A DNA stretch of 64,000 nt from Roseovarius sp. MMSF_3281 (GTDB lineage Bacteria > Pseudomonadota > Alphaproteobacteria > Rhodobacterales > Rhodobacteraceae), in the NCBI RefSeq assembly GCF_030733685.1, contig NZ_JASHIM010000012.1, positions 56,541 to 120,540 on the forward strand. Direction: 5' to 3'. Positions 1 through 8,569 of this stretch are shown here, in pieces (the stretch's first letter is position 1; each line of letters starts with the position of its first letter). The notes beneath the pieces are model-generated. The model did not search any database, was not told the origin of the DNA, and saw only the letters and a program-made list of their open reading frames with translations. Made by a program: the position numbers and the translations under genes.

Positions 1-1
1 G

Positions 2-325
2 GTGCTTGGCAAGGCACTTTCGGTTGATCTGTGCGGGCGGTGCCATGTTGTCGATCCCGGTGAACGGATGAACGATATCGGATCGACCCCTTCGTTTTTC
101 GTGTTGCGCGCCATGCGGGATTGGGACCGCCGGTTTCAGACCTTCTATGCGAACAATCCGCACCCGGCCTTTACGCAGGTCGAGGACGTGACACCGGCCT
201 TTCCCATCGACCGCCCGTCGCCGATCATCCCCGTTGAGATGACATTGGGCGATCTTGAGGCGATCTTGGCCTATGTCTCGGCCATGGAGCCCGCCGACCT
301 TGGTGCCCCGTTGCAACATCAGTGA
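2..325 (+). CDS. Cytochrome c, C-terminal part (gene starts before the window)
   Basis: The reading frame is open to the left edge, so only the 3' part of the gene is present. It contains a CxxCH haem c attachment motif (CGRCH) near the start and a methionine in the stretch PVEMTLGDLEAILAYV that could be the sixth haem ligand, as in small class I cytochromes c. Such proteins carry electrons in the periplasm; the export signal would lie outside the window. It converges on the polyferredoxin gene and overlaps its 3' end by 7 nt. Lying beside a formate dehydrogenase cluster it may accept electrons from that enzyme, but this is inference. The class is well supported, the exact role is not. Confidence 0.75.
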   Translation: MLGKALSVDLCGRCHVVDPGERMNDIGSTPSFFVLRAMRDWDRRFQTFYANNPHPAFTQVEDVTPAFPIDRPSPIIPVEMTLGDLEAILAYVSAMEPADLGAPLQHQ

Positions 326-2277
326 TCTCGGCGTTTGCTGAAGTAGTCGTCGGTTGTGCGCACCTGTGGACGTTCGCCGCCTGAGAAGGGGTTATCCTGC
401 GAATGGAACTGCGCCTTGACCCGGCAATTGTCGCACATCTGGATCATGCGGGCAGCGCCCTCGTTGGCGAACATCGAATGCTTTCCAGCCAGCTTTTCGG
501 TGATCTTTTCGATGGTGGATTTCACGCCAAACAGGCTGCCGCACTCGATGCAGGCGAAGGGTTCCTCCTCATGTAGAACGACTTGCGTCAAGGCTTCATC
601 GGCAAGGTTCATGCGCGGTTCATAGCTGATCGCGTCTTCGGGGCAGACATTGGCACATAGCCCGCATTGCAAGCAGGCATCCTCTTGGAAGCGCAGTTGC
701 GGCATGTCGGGGTTATCCACTAGGGCGCCTGAAGGGCAAAGTGACACGCAGGACAGGCACAGGGTGCAGGCATCGGTGTTGACCAGAACCGCGCCATAGG
801 GCGCAGCTTCGGGAAGGGGCAGAACCTCGTCGGGCTCATGCAGGGCCTTGGCGCTGAGCCGGGCGACTTGGCGGCGGCTGCCCATGGGCAGGATCGGCCC
901 CTCGCAATGGGCCGGGGCGTCATCGGCACCGTAAAGCGCATCGCAAAGTGCGTCGGGGTCGGCCAAATCCAGCAGCGCGACTTTCTCAGGCCCTGCCATG
1001 GCCTGCGCCAGTGGGATTTCCTGGTCAAGCGCGTCGCGTTCGGTCGTGGGCGCAAGCAGAAGCTTCACATCGGCGAAGCCCGAGGCAAGCGCAGCAAGAA
1101 TTTCGGCATGCCCAAAGCCCGAAAGCGCCGGTACCTCGAGCGGGATCACATCCGCTGGAAGGCCACGCCCATGCCGTGCGGCAAGCGCGATCATCTCGCG
1201 ACCGAAGTCGCTGTCATGCACCAGAAGGCGCGGGGTGCCGCCGCCCGCTTTACGATAGCTCGAGGCAAGCGTGTGAATGCGGCGGAACACCATGTCGGGG
1301 GATGGTGCATCATAGGTAATAGCGCCCGAAGGACAGCGCGCGGCACAGGCCCCGCAGCCCGCACAGATCATCGGATCGATGCTGACGTCATCTCCATCGG
1401 GGCTGATCGCGCCAGTGGGACACAAATCAAGGCATTTGGTGCAGCCGGTCTTTTCGGCCCGCGAATGGGCACAAAGCAAAGGTTCTGTCGCCACATAAAG
1501 CGGTTTTTCAAAGGTGCCGATAAGTTGCGAGGCTTCCAAAATGGCATCGGCGACGGCGGGCAGGCTTCCAGGGTCGGACCGGACATATCCTTCGCGCTTT
1601 TGCGGGGCCGGGAACAGGGGCGTTCCTCCGGTCAGGTCCAAAATCACATCGCATTCGGTTTGCCCCCCGTCTTGCGGGGCTGTCCAAGTCAGATCACCGC
1701 GTCCTGCCGGGTTGACCTGTTGCAGGCCGTCAATCCGCAACTGAAACTGTCCCAAGGCGCCTGTCGCTTGCTTGAGGTGACCGCGGATCACGTCGAAAGC
1801 CCTCGTTTCAGGGGGGGCTGCGTCATCCGTCAAAAGCACTGTTACACTCAGGATGGGCGCGAGTTTTTCAGCCGCGCTGATGGCCACATCCGAAGCGCCG
1901 ATGATCAGGCAAATCCCTTCCGAAACCACGTCAATTGTCTTTTCCGCAGGCGAATTCAGGGTTGCTTCGGCCAGCAATGCGGCCATTTTGGGTATTTTCG
2001 ACCGGGGGTCGTCACTCCATCCGGCCCGGTCGCGGAGATCGGTAACAGCGGGGGGCGGGACCCCTATATCGGCGGCGATATCGTCGAAAATACGCTGTTC
2101 TTGCTGACAACAAATAATCGCGTCTTCGCTTGCGATCTCCTTGGCGGTCAGGTCGGTCTGCGTGGTGCATAGGGCCGAATGGACCTTGGAGCAGGCCAAT
2201 CCGGTAGCCGCTTCGAGTGCCCCTGAGTCAAGAACTTGTGTTCCAGAACAATTGCACAAAATCAAACGCTTAGCCAT
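319..2277 (-). CDS. Polyferredoxin-like 4Fe-4S protein of the formate dehydrogenase cluster
   Basis: A 652-residue soluble protein. It starts with MAKRLILCNCSGT and has a central glycine-rich segment (IIGASDVAISAAEKL). It carries two pairs of ferredoxin-type CxxCxxCxxxCP motifs: one pair around the middle (CTKCLDLCP and CAGCGACAARCP) and one near residue 510 (CTLCLSCVSLCP and CLQCGLCANVCP). The C-terminus has a CxxC...CxxC zinc-ribbon-like pair (CIECG and CDNCR). The ATG at 2277 is preferred because the 15-residue upstream extension has no homologous look. It is transcribed divergently from the DUF3305 gene. Proteins of this layout accompany formate dehydrogenase operons in many proteobacteria, where a role in electron transfer or in assembly/sulfur delivery to the enzyme is suspected. 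The FeS content is certain from the sequence; the function is inference. Confidence 0.8.
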   Translation of the reverse strand: MAKRLILCNCSGTQVLDSGALEAATGLACSKVHSALCTTQTDLTAKEIASEDAIICCQQEQRIFDDIAADIGVPPPAVTDLRDRAGWSDDPRSKIPKMAALLAEATLNSPAEKTIDVVSEGICLIIGASDVAISAAEKLAPILSVTVLLTDDAAPPETRAFDVIRGHLKQATGALGQFQLRIDGLQQVNPAGRGDLTWTAPQDGGQTECDVILDLTGGTPLFPAPQKREGYVRSDPGSLPAVADAILEASQLIGTFEKPLYVATEPLLCAHSRAEKTGCTKCLDLCPTGAISPDGDDVSIDPMICAGCGACAARCPSGAITYDAPSPDMVFRRIHTLASSYRKAGGGTPRLLVHDSDFGREMIALAARHGRGLPADVIPLEVPALSGFGHAEILAALASGFADVKLLLAPTTERDALDQEIPLAQAMAGPEKVALLDLADPDALCDALYGADDAPAHCEGPILPMGSRRQVARLSAKALHEPDEVLPLPEAAPYGAVLVNTDACTLCLSCVSLCPSGALVDNPDMPQLRFQEDACLQCGLCANVCPEDAISYEPRMNLADEALTQVVLHEEEPFACIECGSLFGVKSTIEKITEKLAGKHSMFANEGAARMIQMCDNCRVKAQFHSQDNPFSGGERPQVRTTDDYFSKRRDH

Positions 2278-2624
2278 GGCATTCCTGTTGTCGTCCGAGT
2301 GATAACACAGCGTAAATCGCACCGGTGGAGGGCAAGGTTACACATGATTCGCAGCAGTCGTAAACAGGATTTGCGCGCTCTTTTGTACAGGTCGGACGCC
2401 GCCGAGAAGGCAGGCGATTCCCAATTTGGCGCTGATCCCCCGGCGGGTTCAGAAATGCTCACGACGTTCGGCTGGGACTTTTTGTCCGATCGTGCCCGCT
2501 GTGGCATGGGGGCCTGCCCAAACTGACCCTCTGTGCCGATTGTGCGCCACATAATGCAGTTTTCGCTTTGTGTGGTCTGAAAACTGTACCAGTCTGGGAA
2601 TATCCGAAATTGGGGAGGATCGGA
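2278..2624. other. Divergent intergenic region of the formate dehydrogenase cluster
   Basis: This 347-base stretch separates the polyferredoxin (leftward) from DUF3305 (rightward) and should hold both promoters. Several overlapping open frames run through it, but none has a convincing ribosome binding site or family resemblance. A purine-rich GGGGAGG at 2612-2618 precedes the chosen DUF3305 start. No clear operator was recognised. Confidence 0.5.
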
Positions 2625-3194
2625 GTGGTTCACAATCCGGCACGGTACGAGGTCTTGCCACTTGGCGTGGTGATCCGGCGCACGCCGGGTGCAACCCGTT
2701 GGGCCAAGTGGGCGTGGAAGGCTGTTGCCGTATTGCCCGGAGCATCCGATGCCGATTGGCGTGAAATGCGCCGCGAGGGCGATGCCGTCGAATATCACGC
2801 CTCGACCTTACTTTTGGAATTGCATGGCGCGGAAACCGATGCCTACCTTCACGGCCTCGCGGCACGCACGCCCTCGATTTACGTGGTTTTACGCGAAAGC
2901 GACAATGTCGATGGCCCCCCGTTGGATGCGTTGCTTGTGACGGCCTCGCCCTACGAGGCGCAGGATTATGCCGACAGTGGTGAGGAAATCATCGAGAAGG
3001 TGCCTATGACAGAGGGGCTGATTGCTTTTGTGCAGCAATTTGTCGAGACCCACCATGTCGAGGAAGAGTTCAAGAAACGCCGCCGCGATCGCATTCGCAC
3101 TGACCGTGTTGAGCATGGTGTCGGCGATCCGCGCATTCCACAGCTGAATGATGTCTACACCGCGCCGCAGATGCGGAAAGGGAGGATGAATTGA
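2625..3194 (+). CDS. DUF3305 domain protein, formate dehydrogenase cluster
   Basis: A 189-residue protein matching the DUF3305 pattern: an N-terminal block PLGVVIRRTPGATRWAKWAW, then AVAVLPGA, and an arginine/lysine-rich C-terminus (EEFKKRRRDRIRTDR). The GTG at 2625 is chosen because GGGGAGG lies 6 nt upstream; the frame stays open to a TTG at 2568 but that extension has no ribosome binding site. DUF3305 and DUF3306 genes typically occur as a pair in formate dehydrogenase operons. Their biochemical role is not established; maturation or assembly is a reasonable guess. The stop overlaps the TTG start of the next gene by 4 nt, implying translational coupling. Confidence 0.85.
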   Translation: MVHNPARYEVLPLGVVIRRTPGATRWAKWAWKAVAVLPGASDADWREMRREGDAVEYHASTLLLELHGAETDAYLHGLAARTPSIYVVLRESDNVDGPPLDALLVTASPYEAQDYADSGEEIIEKVPMTEGLIAFVQQFVETHHVEEEFKKRRRDRIRTDRVEHGVGDPRIPQLNDVYTAPQMRKGRMN

Positions 3195-3817
3195 GCCGCC
3201 GCAGCGATTTCTGGTCGCGCCGCAAGGCCAAGGTGCTGGAGGAGCAGCAGGACGATCTGCGCGCCGCCGAAGCGCGCGATGCCGCTGCTCGCGATGCCGC
3301 GCTTGAGGAAAAATCCGACGAAGAGGTGTTGGAAGACCTCGGCTTGCCCGATCCCGATACGCTTGAGCTGGGCGATGATTTCAAGGCTTTCATGGCCAAG
3401 GCCGTGCCCGACCGCATACGCCGCCGCGCCTTGCGGCGCTTATGGCTATCCAATCCGGCGCTTTCCAATCTGGACGGGCTATTGGACTACGGTGAGGATT
3501 TCACCGATGGCGCAACCGTCGTTGAGAACCTGCAAACGGCTTATCAGGTCGGCAAAGGCATGTTGAAGCATGTCGAAGAACTGGCGCGTCAGGCCGAAGC
3601 GCAAGAGCAGGCTGAGGAAGCACCTGTGCTGCTTGACGCAGATGAGGAAACCGGGGTTTACGCTGTCGAGGATGAGCATGAGATTGCGCCGGAAAACGAG
3701 TGCATCTCGGAACCTTGCCGCACCGATGTCGAAGCCGAGGAGGAGCCATCGTATCAGGTGCCACCGCGCCGCCGGATGCGGTTTTCCTTCGATGCCAAGG
3801 CGGGTGCCCAAGCATGA
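3191..3817 (+). CDS. DUF3306 domain protein, formate dehydrogenase cluster
   Basis: A 208-residue, very acidic protein. The N-terminus MSRRSDFWSRRKAKV is the DUF3306 signature, followed by a charged helical stretch of about 30 residues (probable coiled coil), a conserved core around residues 40-90 (LPDPDTLELGDDFKAFMA...IRRRALRRLW), and a low-complexity acidic tail ending in RRRMRFSF. It starts with TTG overlapping the stop of DUF3305, and its own stop overlaps the ATG of the TorD-like chaperone (ATGA). It has no signal peptide and no cofactor motif, so it is likely cytoplasmic. Function is unknown; its constant company with DUF3305 and TorD suggests enzyme assembly. Confidence 0.85.
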   Translation: MSRRSDFWSRRKAKVLEEQQDDLRAAEARDAAARDAALEEKSDEEVLEDLGLPDPDTLELGDDFKAFMAKAVPDRIRRRALRRLWLSNPALSNLDGLLDYGEDFTDGATVVENLQTAYQVGKGMLKHVEELARQAEAQEQAEEAPVLLDADEETGVYAVEDEHEIAPENECISEPCRTDVEAEEEPSYQVPPRRRMRFSFDAKAGAQA

Positions 3818-4443
3818 GTATGAGCGAGACAGTCATGGAGAAACCGAACGTGTCTGAGAGCATAGCCGAAGAAGATCGGCTTCGCGCTGACCTTTATGAC
3901 TTCCTTGGTGTTCTTCTTGCCGGACCGCCCGATCAGGCCTTGCTGGACAAGACCAAGACCCTGAGTGGCGACGAGGGCGATCTGGGTACAGCGATAGGTG
4001 CTCTTTCGCGTGTAGCGCGGCATATCAAACCGGTCGCGACCGAACGTGAGTTTAATGCCCTCTTCATCGGTTTGGGGCGCGGGGAGTTGCTGCCCTATGC
4101 CAGTTACTACCTGACCGGGTTCCTGAATGAAAAACCGCTTGCAGCACTGCGGCGGGACATGGCCGCGCGGGGCATGACGCGGGCGGAAAATGTTTACGAA
4201 CCCGAAGACAATATCGCGTCTTGTATGGAGATGATGGCCGGGATGATCCGGGGCCGCTTTGGCAAGCCTGCCTCGTTGGCCGATCAGAAGAGCTTCTTCA
4301 ACAAGCATGTCGGCCCTTGGGCCGGTCACTTTTTCACGGATTTGGAAGCCGCCAAGAACTCGGTATTCTATGCCCCGGTCGGCGCTGTTGGCCGGGTGTT
4401 CATGGAGATCGAGGCCGAGGGCTTTCGGATGAGCGCGGAGTGA
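3814..4443 (+). CDS. TorD/DmsD-family chaperone for the molybdoenzyme
   Basis: A 209-residue all-helical protein of the TorD family (cytoplasmic redox enzyme maturation proteins). It shows the family core E(R)EFNALFIGLGRGELLPYASYYLTGFL near residues 72-100, then MAARGM and YEPEDNIASCMEMM, which corresponds to the EPxDH-like region. Such chaperones bind the Tat signal of a molybdenum enzyme and hold it until cofactor insertion. The ATG at 3814 overlaps the previous stop (ATGA); a second in-frame ATG at 3820 is possible. The client is most likely the catalytic subunit FdhA encoded just downstream, which has a twin-arginine signal. Confidence 0.88.
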   Translation: MSMSETVMEKPNVSESIAEEDRLRADLYDFLGVLLAGPPDQALLDKTKTLSGDEGDLGTAIGALSRVARHIKPVATEREFNALFIGLGRGELLPYASYYLTGFLNEKPLAALRRDMAARGMTRAENVYEPEDNIASCMEMMAGMIRGRFGKPASLADQKSFFNKHVGPWAGHFFTDLEAAKNSVFYAPVGAVGRVFMEIEAEGFRMSAE

Positions 4444-4493
4444 TCCGCACTAACCGGCGGGCTTGCCCGTCATAACCAGAGAGGAGGACTCTC

Positions 4494-4685
4494 ATGTCGA
4501 AGAAAGTTGAGGACGGCACCAGCCGCCGCGATTTTCTCAAACTGGCCGCCACCGGCGCGCCCGCGGTCGCGGTCGTGACGACAGCGACTGGTGGGCAGGC
4601 CGAAGCCGCCGAGCCCGACCTGTCATCCGAACGGATGCAGGACACCGCGCATACGCGCGCCTACCTTGATTCCGCCCGGTTCTGA
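4494..4685 (+). CDS. Small twin-arginine signal protein of the formate dehydrogenase region
   Basis: A 63-residue protein that is little more than a Tat signal: SRRDFLKLAATGAPAVAVV around residues 10-28, then an alanine-rich cleavage-like region and a short hydrophilic tail. A strong ribosome binding site (GAGAGGAGG) precedes the ATG. Tiny Tat proteins of this type are a recognised companion of formate dehydrogenase operons (the formate dehydrogenase region TAT target family). The role is unknown; it might be a small accessory subunit or occupy the chaperone. Length is normal for the family. Confidence 0.85.
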   Translation: MSKKVEDGTSRRDFLKLAATGAPAVAVVTTATGGQAEAAEPDLSSERMQDTAHTRAYLDSARF

Positions 4686-4804
4686 GGCCGGACGAAGTCA
4701 CTCGACCCGCTGACGACTGGTTGCAATTGGCCCGACTGTTCAGTGGATAACCTTAGTACCCAGCACGCCCTGATCCGGGGCACAGCTCGGGAGGAGATGA
4801 AAAC

Positions 4805-7800
4805 ATGCTTAGGAAAAAGACCAACGGGGTTGCGAGACGCCCCCAGCGGACAAGTATCCTGTCTGAGGTCGCCGGGACATCCGTCGACCGCCGCGCGTTT
4901 CTGCGCGGCAGCGGTCTGGCCATCGGTGGCCTTGCCGCGATCGGGGCCACAGGTGGCACCGTAACCAAGGCCAATGCGGCCACGGCAGCGGATGGCGCTG
5001 TCGAAACAGTAAAATCCGTATGTACGCATTGCTCGGTCGGCTGTACGGTCATCGCCGAGGTGCAAGACGGTGTCTGGGTCGGGCAGGAACCCGGTTGGGA
5101 CAGCCCCTTCAACCTTGGGTCTCACTGCGCCAAGGGCGCATCTGTCCGGGAACACGCCCATGGTGAGCGTCGCCTGAAATACCCGATGAAGAAAGAAGGC
5201 GGTGAGTGGAAGCGCATCAGCTGGGAACAGGCCATCGACGAGATCGGCGATCAGATGATGTCGATCCGCGACGAAAGCGGCCCGGACAGCGTGTATTGGC
5301 TGGGATCGGCCAAACACAACAATGAACAGGCCTACCTGTTCCGCAAGTTCGCCGCCTACTGGGGCACGAACAACGTGGATCACCAGGCGCGGATCTGTCA
5401 CTCGACCACCGTTGCAGGCGTAGCGAATACATGGGGCTACGGCGCCATGACCAACAGCTACAACGACATCCACAATTCCAAGGCCATCTTCATCATCGGC
5501 GGCAACCCGGCCGAGGCGCACCCCGTTTCGCTGTTGCACGTTTTGAAGGCCAAGGAGCAAAACAACGCCCCGCTCATCGTCTGCGACCCGCGCTTTACCC
5601 GCACGGCGGCACATGCCGATGAATATGTCCGGTTCCGGCCGGGCACCGACGTGGCGCTTGTCTGGGGCCTTCTCTGGCACATTTTCGAGAACGGCTGGGA
5701 AGACAAGGAGTTCATCCGCACCCGTGTCTGGGGCATGGACCAAATCCGCGAGGAAGTGGCCAAGTGGACCCCTGAAGAGGTCGAGCGCGTCACCGGCACG
5801 CCGGGCAGCCAGCTTGAGCGCGTTGCGCGCACCATGGCGAACAACCGCCCCGGCACCGTGATCTGGTGCATGGGTGGCACCCAGCATACCAACGGCAACA
5901 ACAACACCCGTGCCTATTGCATCCTGCAACTGGCCCTTGGCAACATGGGGACATCGGGCGGCGGCACAAACATCTTCCGTGGCCACGACAACGTGCAAGG
6001 GGCCACGGACCTTGGTGTCCTGAGCCATACCCTGCCGGGTTACTATGGCCTGTCGAAAGGCGCATGGGGTCACTGGGCCCGTGTTTGGCAAGAAGATCCC
6101 GAATGGCTTGCGGCTCAGTTCCAGACCGTCAAGGACAAGAACGGCAAGGATAAATCGCTTCAGAATCTGACGGGGATTCCGGTTTCCCGCTGGATCGACG
6201 GCGTTCTGGAAGATCCTGAAAATACCGATCAGCCCAACCGGGTGCGGGGTATGGTTCTGTGGGGGCACGCGCCCAACTCGCAGACCCGTATGACCGAGAT
6301 GAAGACGGCGATGGAAAAGCTCGACCTGCTTGTCGTGGTCGATCCTTATCCGACTGTCTCGGCGGTGCTGCATGATCGTACCGACGGGGTTTACCTGCTG
6401 CCGGCGGCAACGCAGTTCGAAACCCGCGGATCGGTCACGGCGTCGAACCGTTCGCTTCAGTGGCGCGATCAGGTGGTTGCCCCGCTGTTCGAGTCGAAGC
6501 CGGATCAGGAAATCATCGGTCTTTTCGCCAAAAAATTCGGTTTCCACGACCGTTTGTTCCGTAACATCGCACTTGAGGATGACGGAGTAACCCCGGATAT
6601 CGAAGATACCCTGCGTGAGATCAACAAGGGGATGTGGACCATCGGCTATACCGGGCAATCGCCTGAACGGCTCAAGTTGCATATGGCCAACCAGCATACC
6701 TTTGATCGCACGACATTGCAGGCCGTGGGTGGCCCGGCAGACGGCGATTATTATGGTTTGCCGTGGCCAAGCTGGGGTACACCCGAGATGAACCATCCGG
6801 GTACGCCGAACCTTTACGATATGTCCAAGCCGGTGGCCGAAGGTGGCCTGACCTTCCGCGCCCGGTTCGGGGTGGAGCGTGACGGCGATAACCTGCTGGC
6901 TGAAGGTGTCTATAGCCAAGGGTCGGAAATCCAGGACGGTTATCCTGAATTTACCTACCAGATGCTTGTTGACCTGGGTTGGGACAGCGACCTGACCACG
7001 GAAGAAAAGCGGGTGATCGGACGCGTTGCCGGGATCGAGGCAATGGATGCTCTCGGTGAAAGCGATGACGGCGATACCGCTGGCCTCAGTCAATCCGGCG
7101 GTGAGCAGGGAAGCAGCGAGGAGGTCGGCGAACAGTCGATGTCGCCTTTCCCATCCGATTTCAACGATAAGGCTTCGAGTATCAACTGGAAGACCGACCT
7201 GTCGGGCGGTATCCAGCGGGTCGCGATCAAGCATGGTTGTGCACCTTTCGGCAATGCCAAGGCCCGTGCCGTGGTCTGGACGTTCCCCGATCCGGTGCCG
7301 CTCCATCGCGAGCCGCTCTATACCAACCGGCGTGATCTGGTGGCGGATTATCCGACCTATGAAGATCGGAAGTTCTATCGTCTGCCGACGATGTACGCCT
7401 CCATCCAGAAGCAGGACTTCTCAAAGGACTATCCGATTATCCTGACCTCCGGTCGCTTGGTCGAATACGAGGGCGGCGGGGATGAAACCCGGTCGAACCC
7501 GTGGTTGGCGGAGCTGCAACAGGATATGTTCGTCGAGATTAACACTCGCGACGCCAATAACCTTGGTGTGCGGGATGGAAGCGATGTCTGGGTTGAAGGG
7601 CCCGAGGGCGGCAAGGTCAAGGTCATGGCCATGGTCACCGAACGGGTGGGCGAGGGCGTTGCCTTTATGCCCTTCCACTTCGGTGGTCATTTCCAGGGCG
7701 CGGATCTGAGGGACAAGTATCCCGATGGTGCCGATCCTTATGTCTTGGGTGAATCGACAAACACTGCCCAGACATATGGCTATGACTCGGTCACGCAGAT

Positions 7801-7843
7801 GCAGGAGACCAAGGCGACTCTCTGCAAGATCAGCGCAGCATAA
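4805..7843 (+). CDS. fdhA: Formate dehydrogenase catalytic (alpha) subunit, molybdopterin, Cys type
   Basis: A 1012-residue molybdopterin oxidoreductase that oxidises formate to CO2. A Tat motif (DRRAFLRGSG, residues 28-37) directs the folded enzyme to the periplasm. A [4Fe-4S] cluster is held by Cys73, Cys76, Cys80 and Cys108. The active-site segment VDHQARICHSTTVAG contains Cys198-His199, so this is a cysteine rather than a selenocysteine enzyme; His199 and the preceding Arg are the usual catalytic neighbours. The C-terminal molybdopterin-dinucleotide domain begins near LTSGRLVEYEGGG (about residue 879). The start has GGGAGGAG upstream. It is followed 12 nt later by the FeS subunit. Type and periplasmic location resemble FdnG/FdoG, but without selenocysteine. 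Confidence 0.96.
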   Translation: MLRKKTNGVARRPQRTSILSEVAGTSVDRRAFLRGSGLAIGGLAAIGATGGTVTKANAATAADGAVETVKSVCTHCSVGCTVIAEVQDGVWVGQEPGWDSPFNLGSHCAKGASVREHAHGERRLKYPMKKEGGEWKRISWEQAIDEIGDQMMSIRDESGPDSVYWLGSAKHNNEQAYLFRKFAAYWGTNNVDHQARICHSTTVAGVANTWGYGAMTNSYNDIHNSKAIFIIGGNPAEAHPVSLLHVLKAKEQNNAPLIVCDPRFTRTAAHADEYVRFRPGTDVALVWGLLWHIFENGWEDKEFIRTRVWGMDQIREEVAKWTPEEVERVTGTPGSQLERVARTMANNRPGTVIWCMGGTQHTNGNNNTRAYCILQLALGNMGTSGGGTNIFRGHDNVQGATDLGVLSHTLPGYYGLSKGAWGHWARVWQEDPEWLAAQFQTVKDKNGKDKSLQNLTGIPVSRWIDGVLEDPENTDQPNRVRGMVLWGHAPNSQTRMTEMKTAMEKLDLLVVVDPYPTVSAVLHDRTDGVYLLPAATQFETRGSVTASNRSLQWRDQVVAPLFESKPDQEIIGLFAKKFGFHDRLFRNIALEDDGVTPDIEDTLREINKGMWTIGYTGQSPERLKLHMANQHTFDRTTLQAVGGPADGDYYGLPWPSWGTPEMNHPGTPNLYDMSKPVAEGGLTFRARFGVERDGDNLLAEGVYSQGSEIQDGYPEFTYQMLVDLGWDSDLTTEEKRVIGRVAGIEAMDALGESDDGDTAGLSQSGGEQGSSEEVGEQSMSPFPSDFNDKASSINWKTDLSGGIQRVAIKHGCAPFGNAKARAVVWTFPDPVPLHREPLYTNRRDLVADYPTYEDRKFYRLPTMYASIQKQDFSKDYPIILTSGRLVEYEGGGDETRSNPWLAELQQDMFVEINTRDANNLGVRDGSDVWVEGPEGGKVKVMAMVTERVGEGVAFMPFHFGGHFQGADLRDKYPDGADPYVLGESTNTAQTYGYDSVTQMQETKATLCKISAA

Positions 7844-7855
7844 GGAGAAACAGAT

Positions 7856-8449
7856 ATGGCTAGAGCTAAATTCCTCTGTGACGCCGAACGCTGCATCGAA
7901 TGCAACGCTTGTGTCACTGCCTGTAAAAACGAGCATGAGGTGCCTTGGGGTATCAACCGCCGTCGGGTTGTCACCATCGAAGATGGTAAACCCGGTGAAC
8001 GGTCGATCTCGGTCGCCTGTATGCACTGTTCCGATGCACCCTGTATGGCGGTCTGCCCTGTGGATTGCTTTTACCAGAACGAGGAAGGGGTGGTTCTGCA
8101 CTCCAAAGACCTCTGCATCGGGTGTGGCTATTGCTTCTACGCGTGCCCCTTCGGGGCGCCGCAATATCCGCAGGCAGGCAACTTCGGCAGCCGTGGCAAG
8201 ATGGACAAATGTACATTCTGTGCCGGTGGCCCCGAAGAAAACCATTCCCAAGCCGAGTTCCAGAAGTATGGGCGCAACCGGATCGCGGAAGGCAAATTGC
8301 CGATCTGTGCCGAGATGTGCTCGACCAAGGCGCTTTTGGCCGGTGACGGTGACGTCGTATCGGCCATCTACCGCGAGCGTGTTGTCGCGCGCGGTTTCGG
8401 TACCGGCGCTTGGGGCTGGGGTACGGCCTACGAACAAAAAGGCGGCTGA
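7856..8449 (+). CDS. fdhB: Formate dehydrogenase iron-sulfur (beta) subunit
   Basis: A 197-residue electron-transfer subunit with four ferredoxin-like cysteine groups: CIECNACVTACK near residue 13, CMHCSDAPCMAVCPVDC near 61, CIGCGYCFYACP near 89 and CTFC...CAEMC towards the end. This predicts four [4Fe-4S] clusters, as in the HybA/FdnH/DmsB family. Unlike FdnH it has no C-terminal membrane anchor, so it probably docks on the cytochrome b subunit only by contact. It would carry electrons from FdhA to FdhC. AGGAG lies before the ATG. Downstream come two strong hairpins before fdhC. Confidence 0.95.
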   Translation: MARAKFLCDAERCIECNACVTACKNEHEVPWGINRRRVVTIEDGKPGERSISVACMHCSDAPCMAVCPVDCFYQNEEGVVLHSKDLCIGCGYCFYACPFGAPQYPQAGNFGSRGKMDKCTFCAGGPEENHSQAEFQKYGRNRIAEGKLPICAEMCSTKALLAGDGDVVSAIYRERVVARGFGTGAWGWGTAYEQKGG

Positions 8450-8465
8450 TCCCGGATGGATCGGG

Positions 8466-8487
8466 AGGCGCGCGGCCTTGCGCGCCT
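8466..8487 (+). other. Hairpin between fdhB and fdhC
   Basis: A perfect 8-bp inverted repeat, AGGCGCGC (8466-8473) and GCGCGCCT (8480-8487), with a 6-nt loop GGCCTT. It begins 16 nt after the fdhB stop and stands immediately upstream of a stronger hairpin. It may protect the 3' end of the fdhAB transcript or be part of the terminator. Confidence 0.5.
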
Positions 8488-8502
8488 CATGCCTTTGACA
8501 AA

Positions 8503-8545
8503 CAGACGGGCGATATATCTATCGCCCGTCTGGCTGGCCCTTTTA
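8503..8545 (+). terminator. Strong hairpin with T-rich tail between fdhB and fdhC
   Basis: A 13-bp perfect stem: CAGACGGGCGATA at 8503-8515 pairs with 8520-8532 over a 4-nt loop, followed by GCTGGCCC and TTTT. It looks like a Rho-independent terminator or an mRNA stability hairpin inside the formate dehydrogenase operon. Since fdhC follows in the same direction only 25 nt later, partial readthrough is the likely mode, giving less FdhC than FdhA/B. The T tract is offset from the stem by several bases, which weakens the terminator call. Confidence 0.55.
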
Positions 8546-8569
8546 ATTCTTGAAACAGGACAGATCGCC

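Noticed and set aside
838..2172. A 444-codon plus-strand frame opposite the polyferredoxin
   Set aside because: The minus-strand gene carries ordered FeS motifs; the plus frame is Arg/Gly-rich and featureless.
2502..2517. A sigma-54-like TGGCAT...CTGC upstream of DUF3305
   Set aside because: The spacing between GG and GC is 11 bp instead of 10, and the nearby regulator lacks GAFTGA.
2236..2526. A 96-codon frame in the divergent formate dehydrogenase gap
   Set aside because: It overlaps the polyferredoxin start, has no ribosome binding site and no recognisable product.
5389..5410. Possible selenocysteine codon in fdhA
   Set aside because: The active-site codon 198 is a normal cysteine codon; no UGA is read through and no SECIS-like hairpin is needed.
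4661..7306. An 881-codon open frame on the minus strand inside fdhA
   Set aside because: It lies opposite a clear molybdopterin enzyme with all motifs; long antisense frames are common in GC-rich DNA and this one has no family resemblance.
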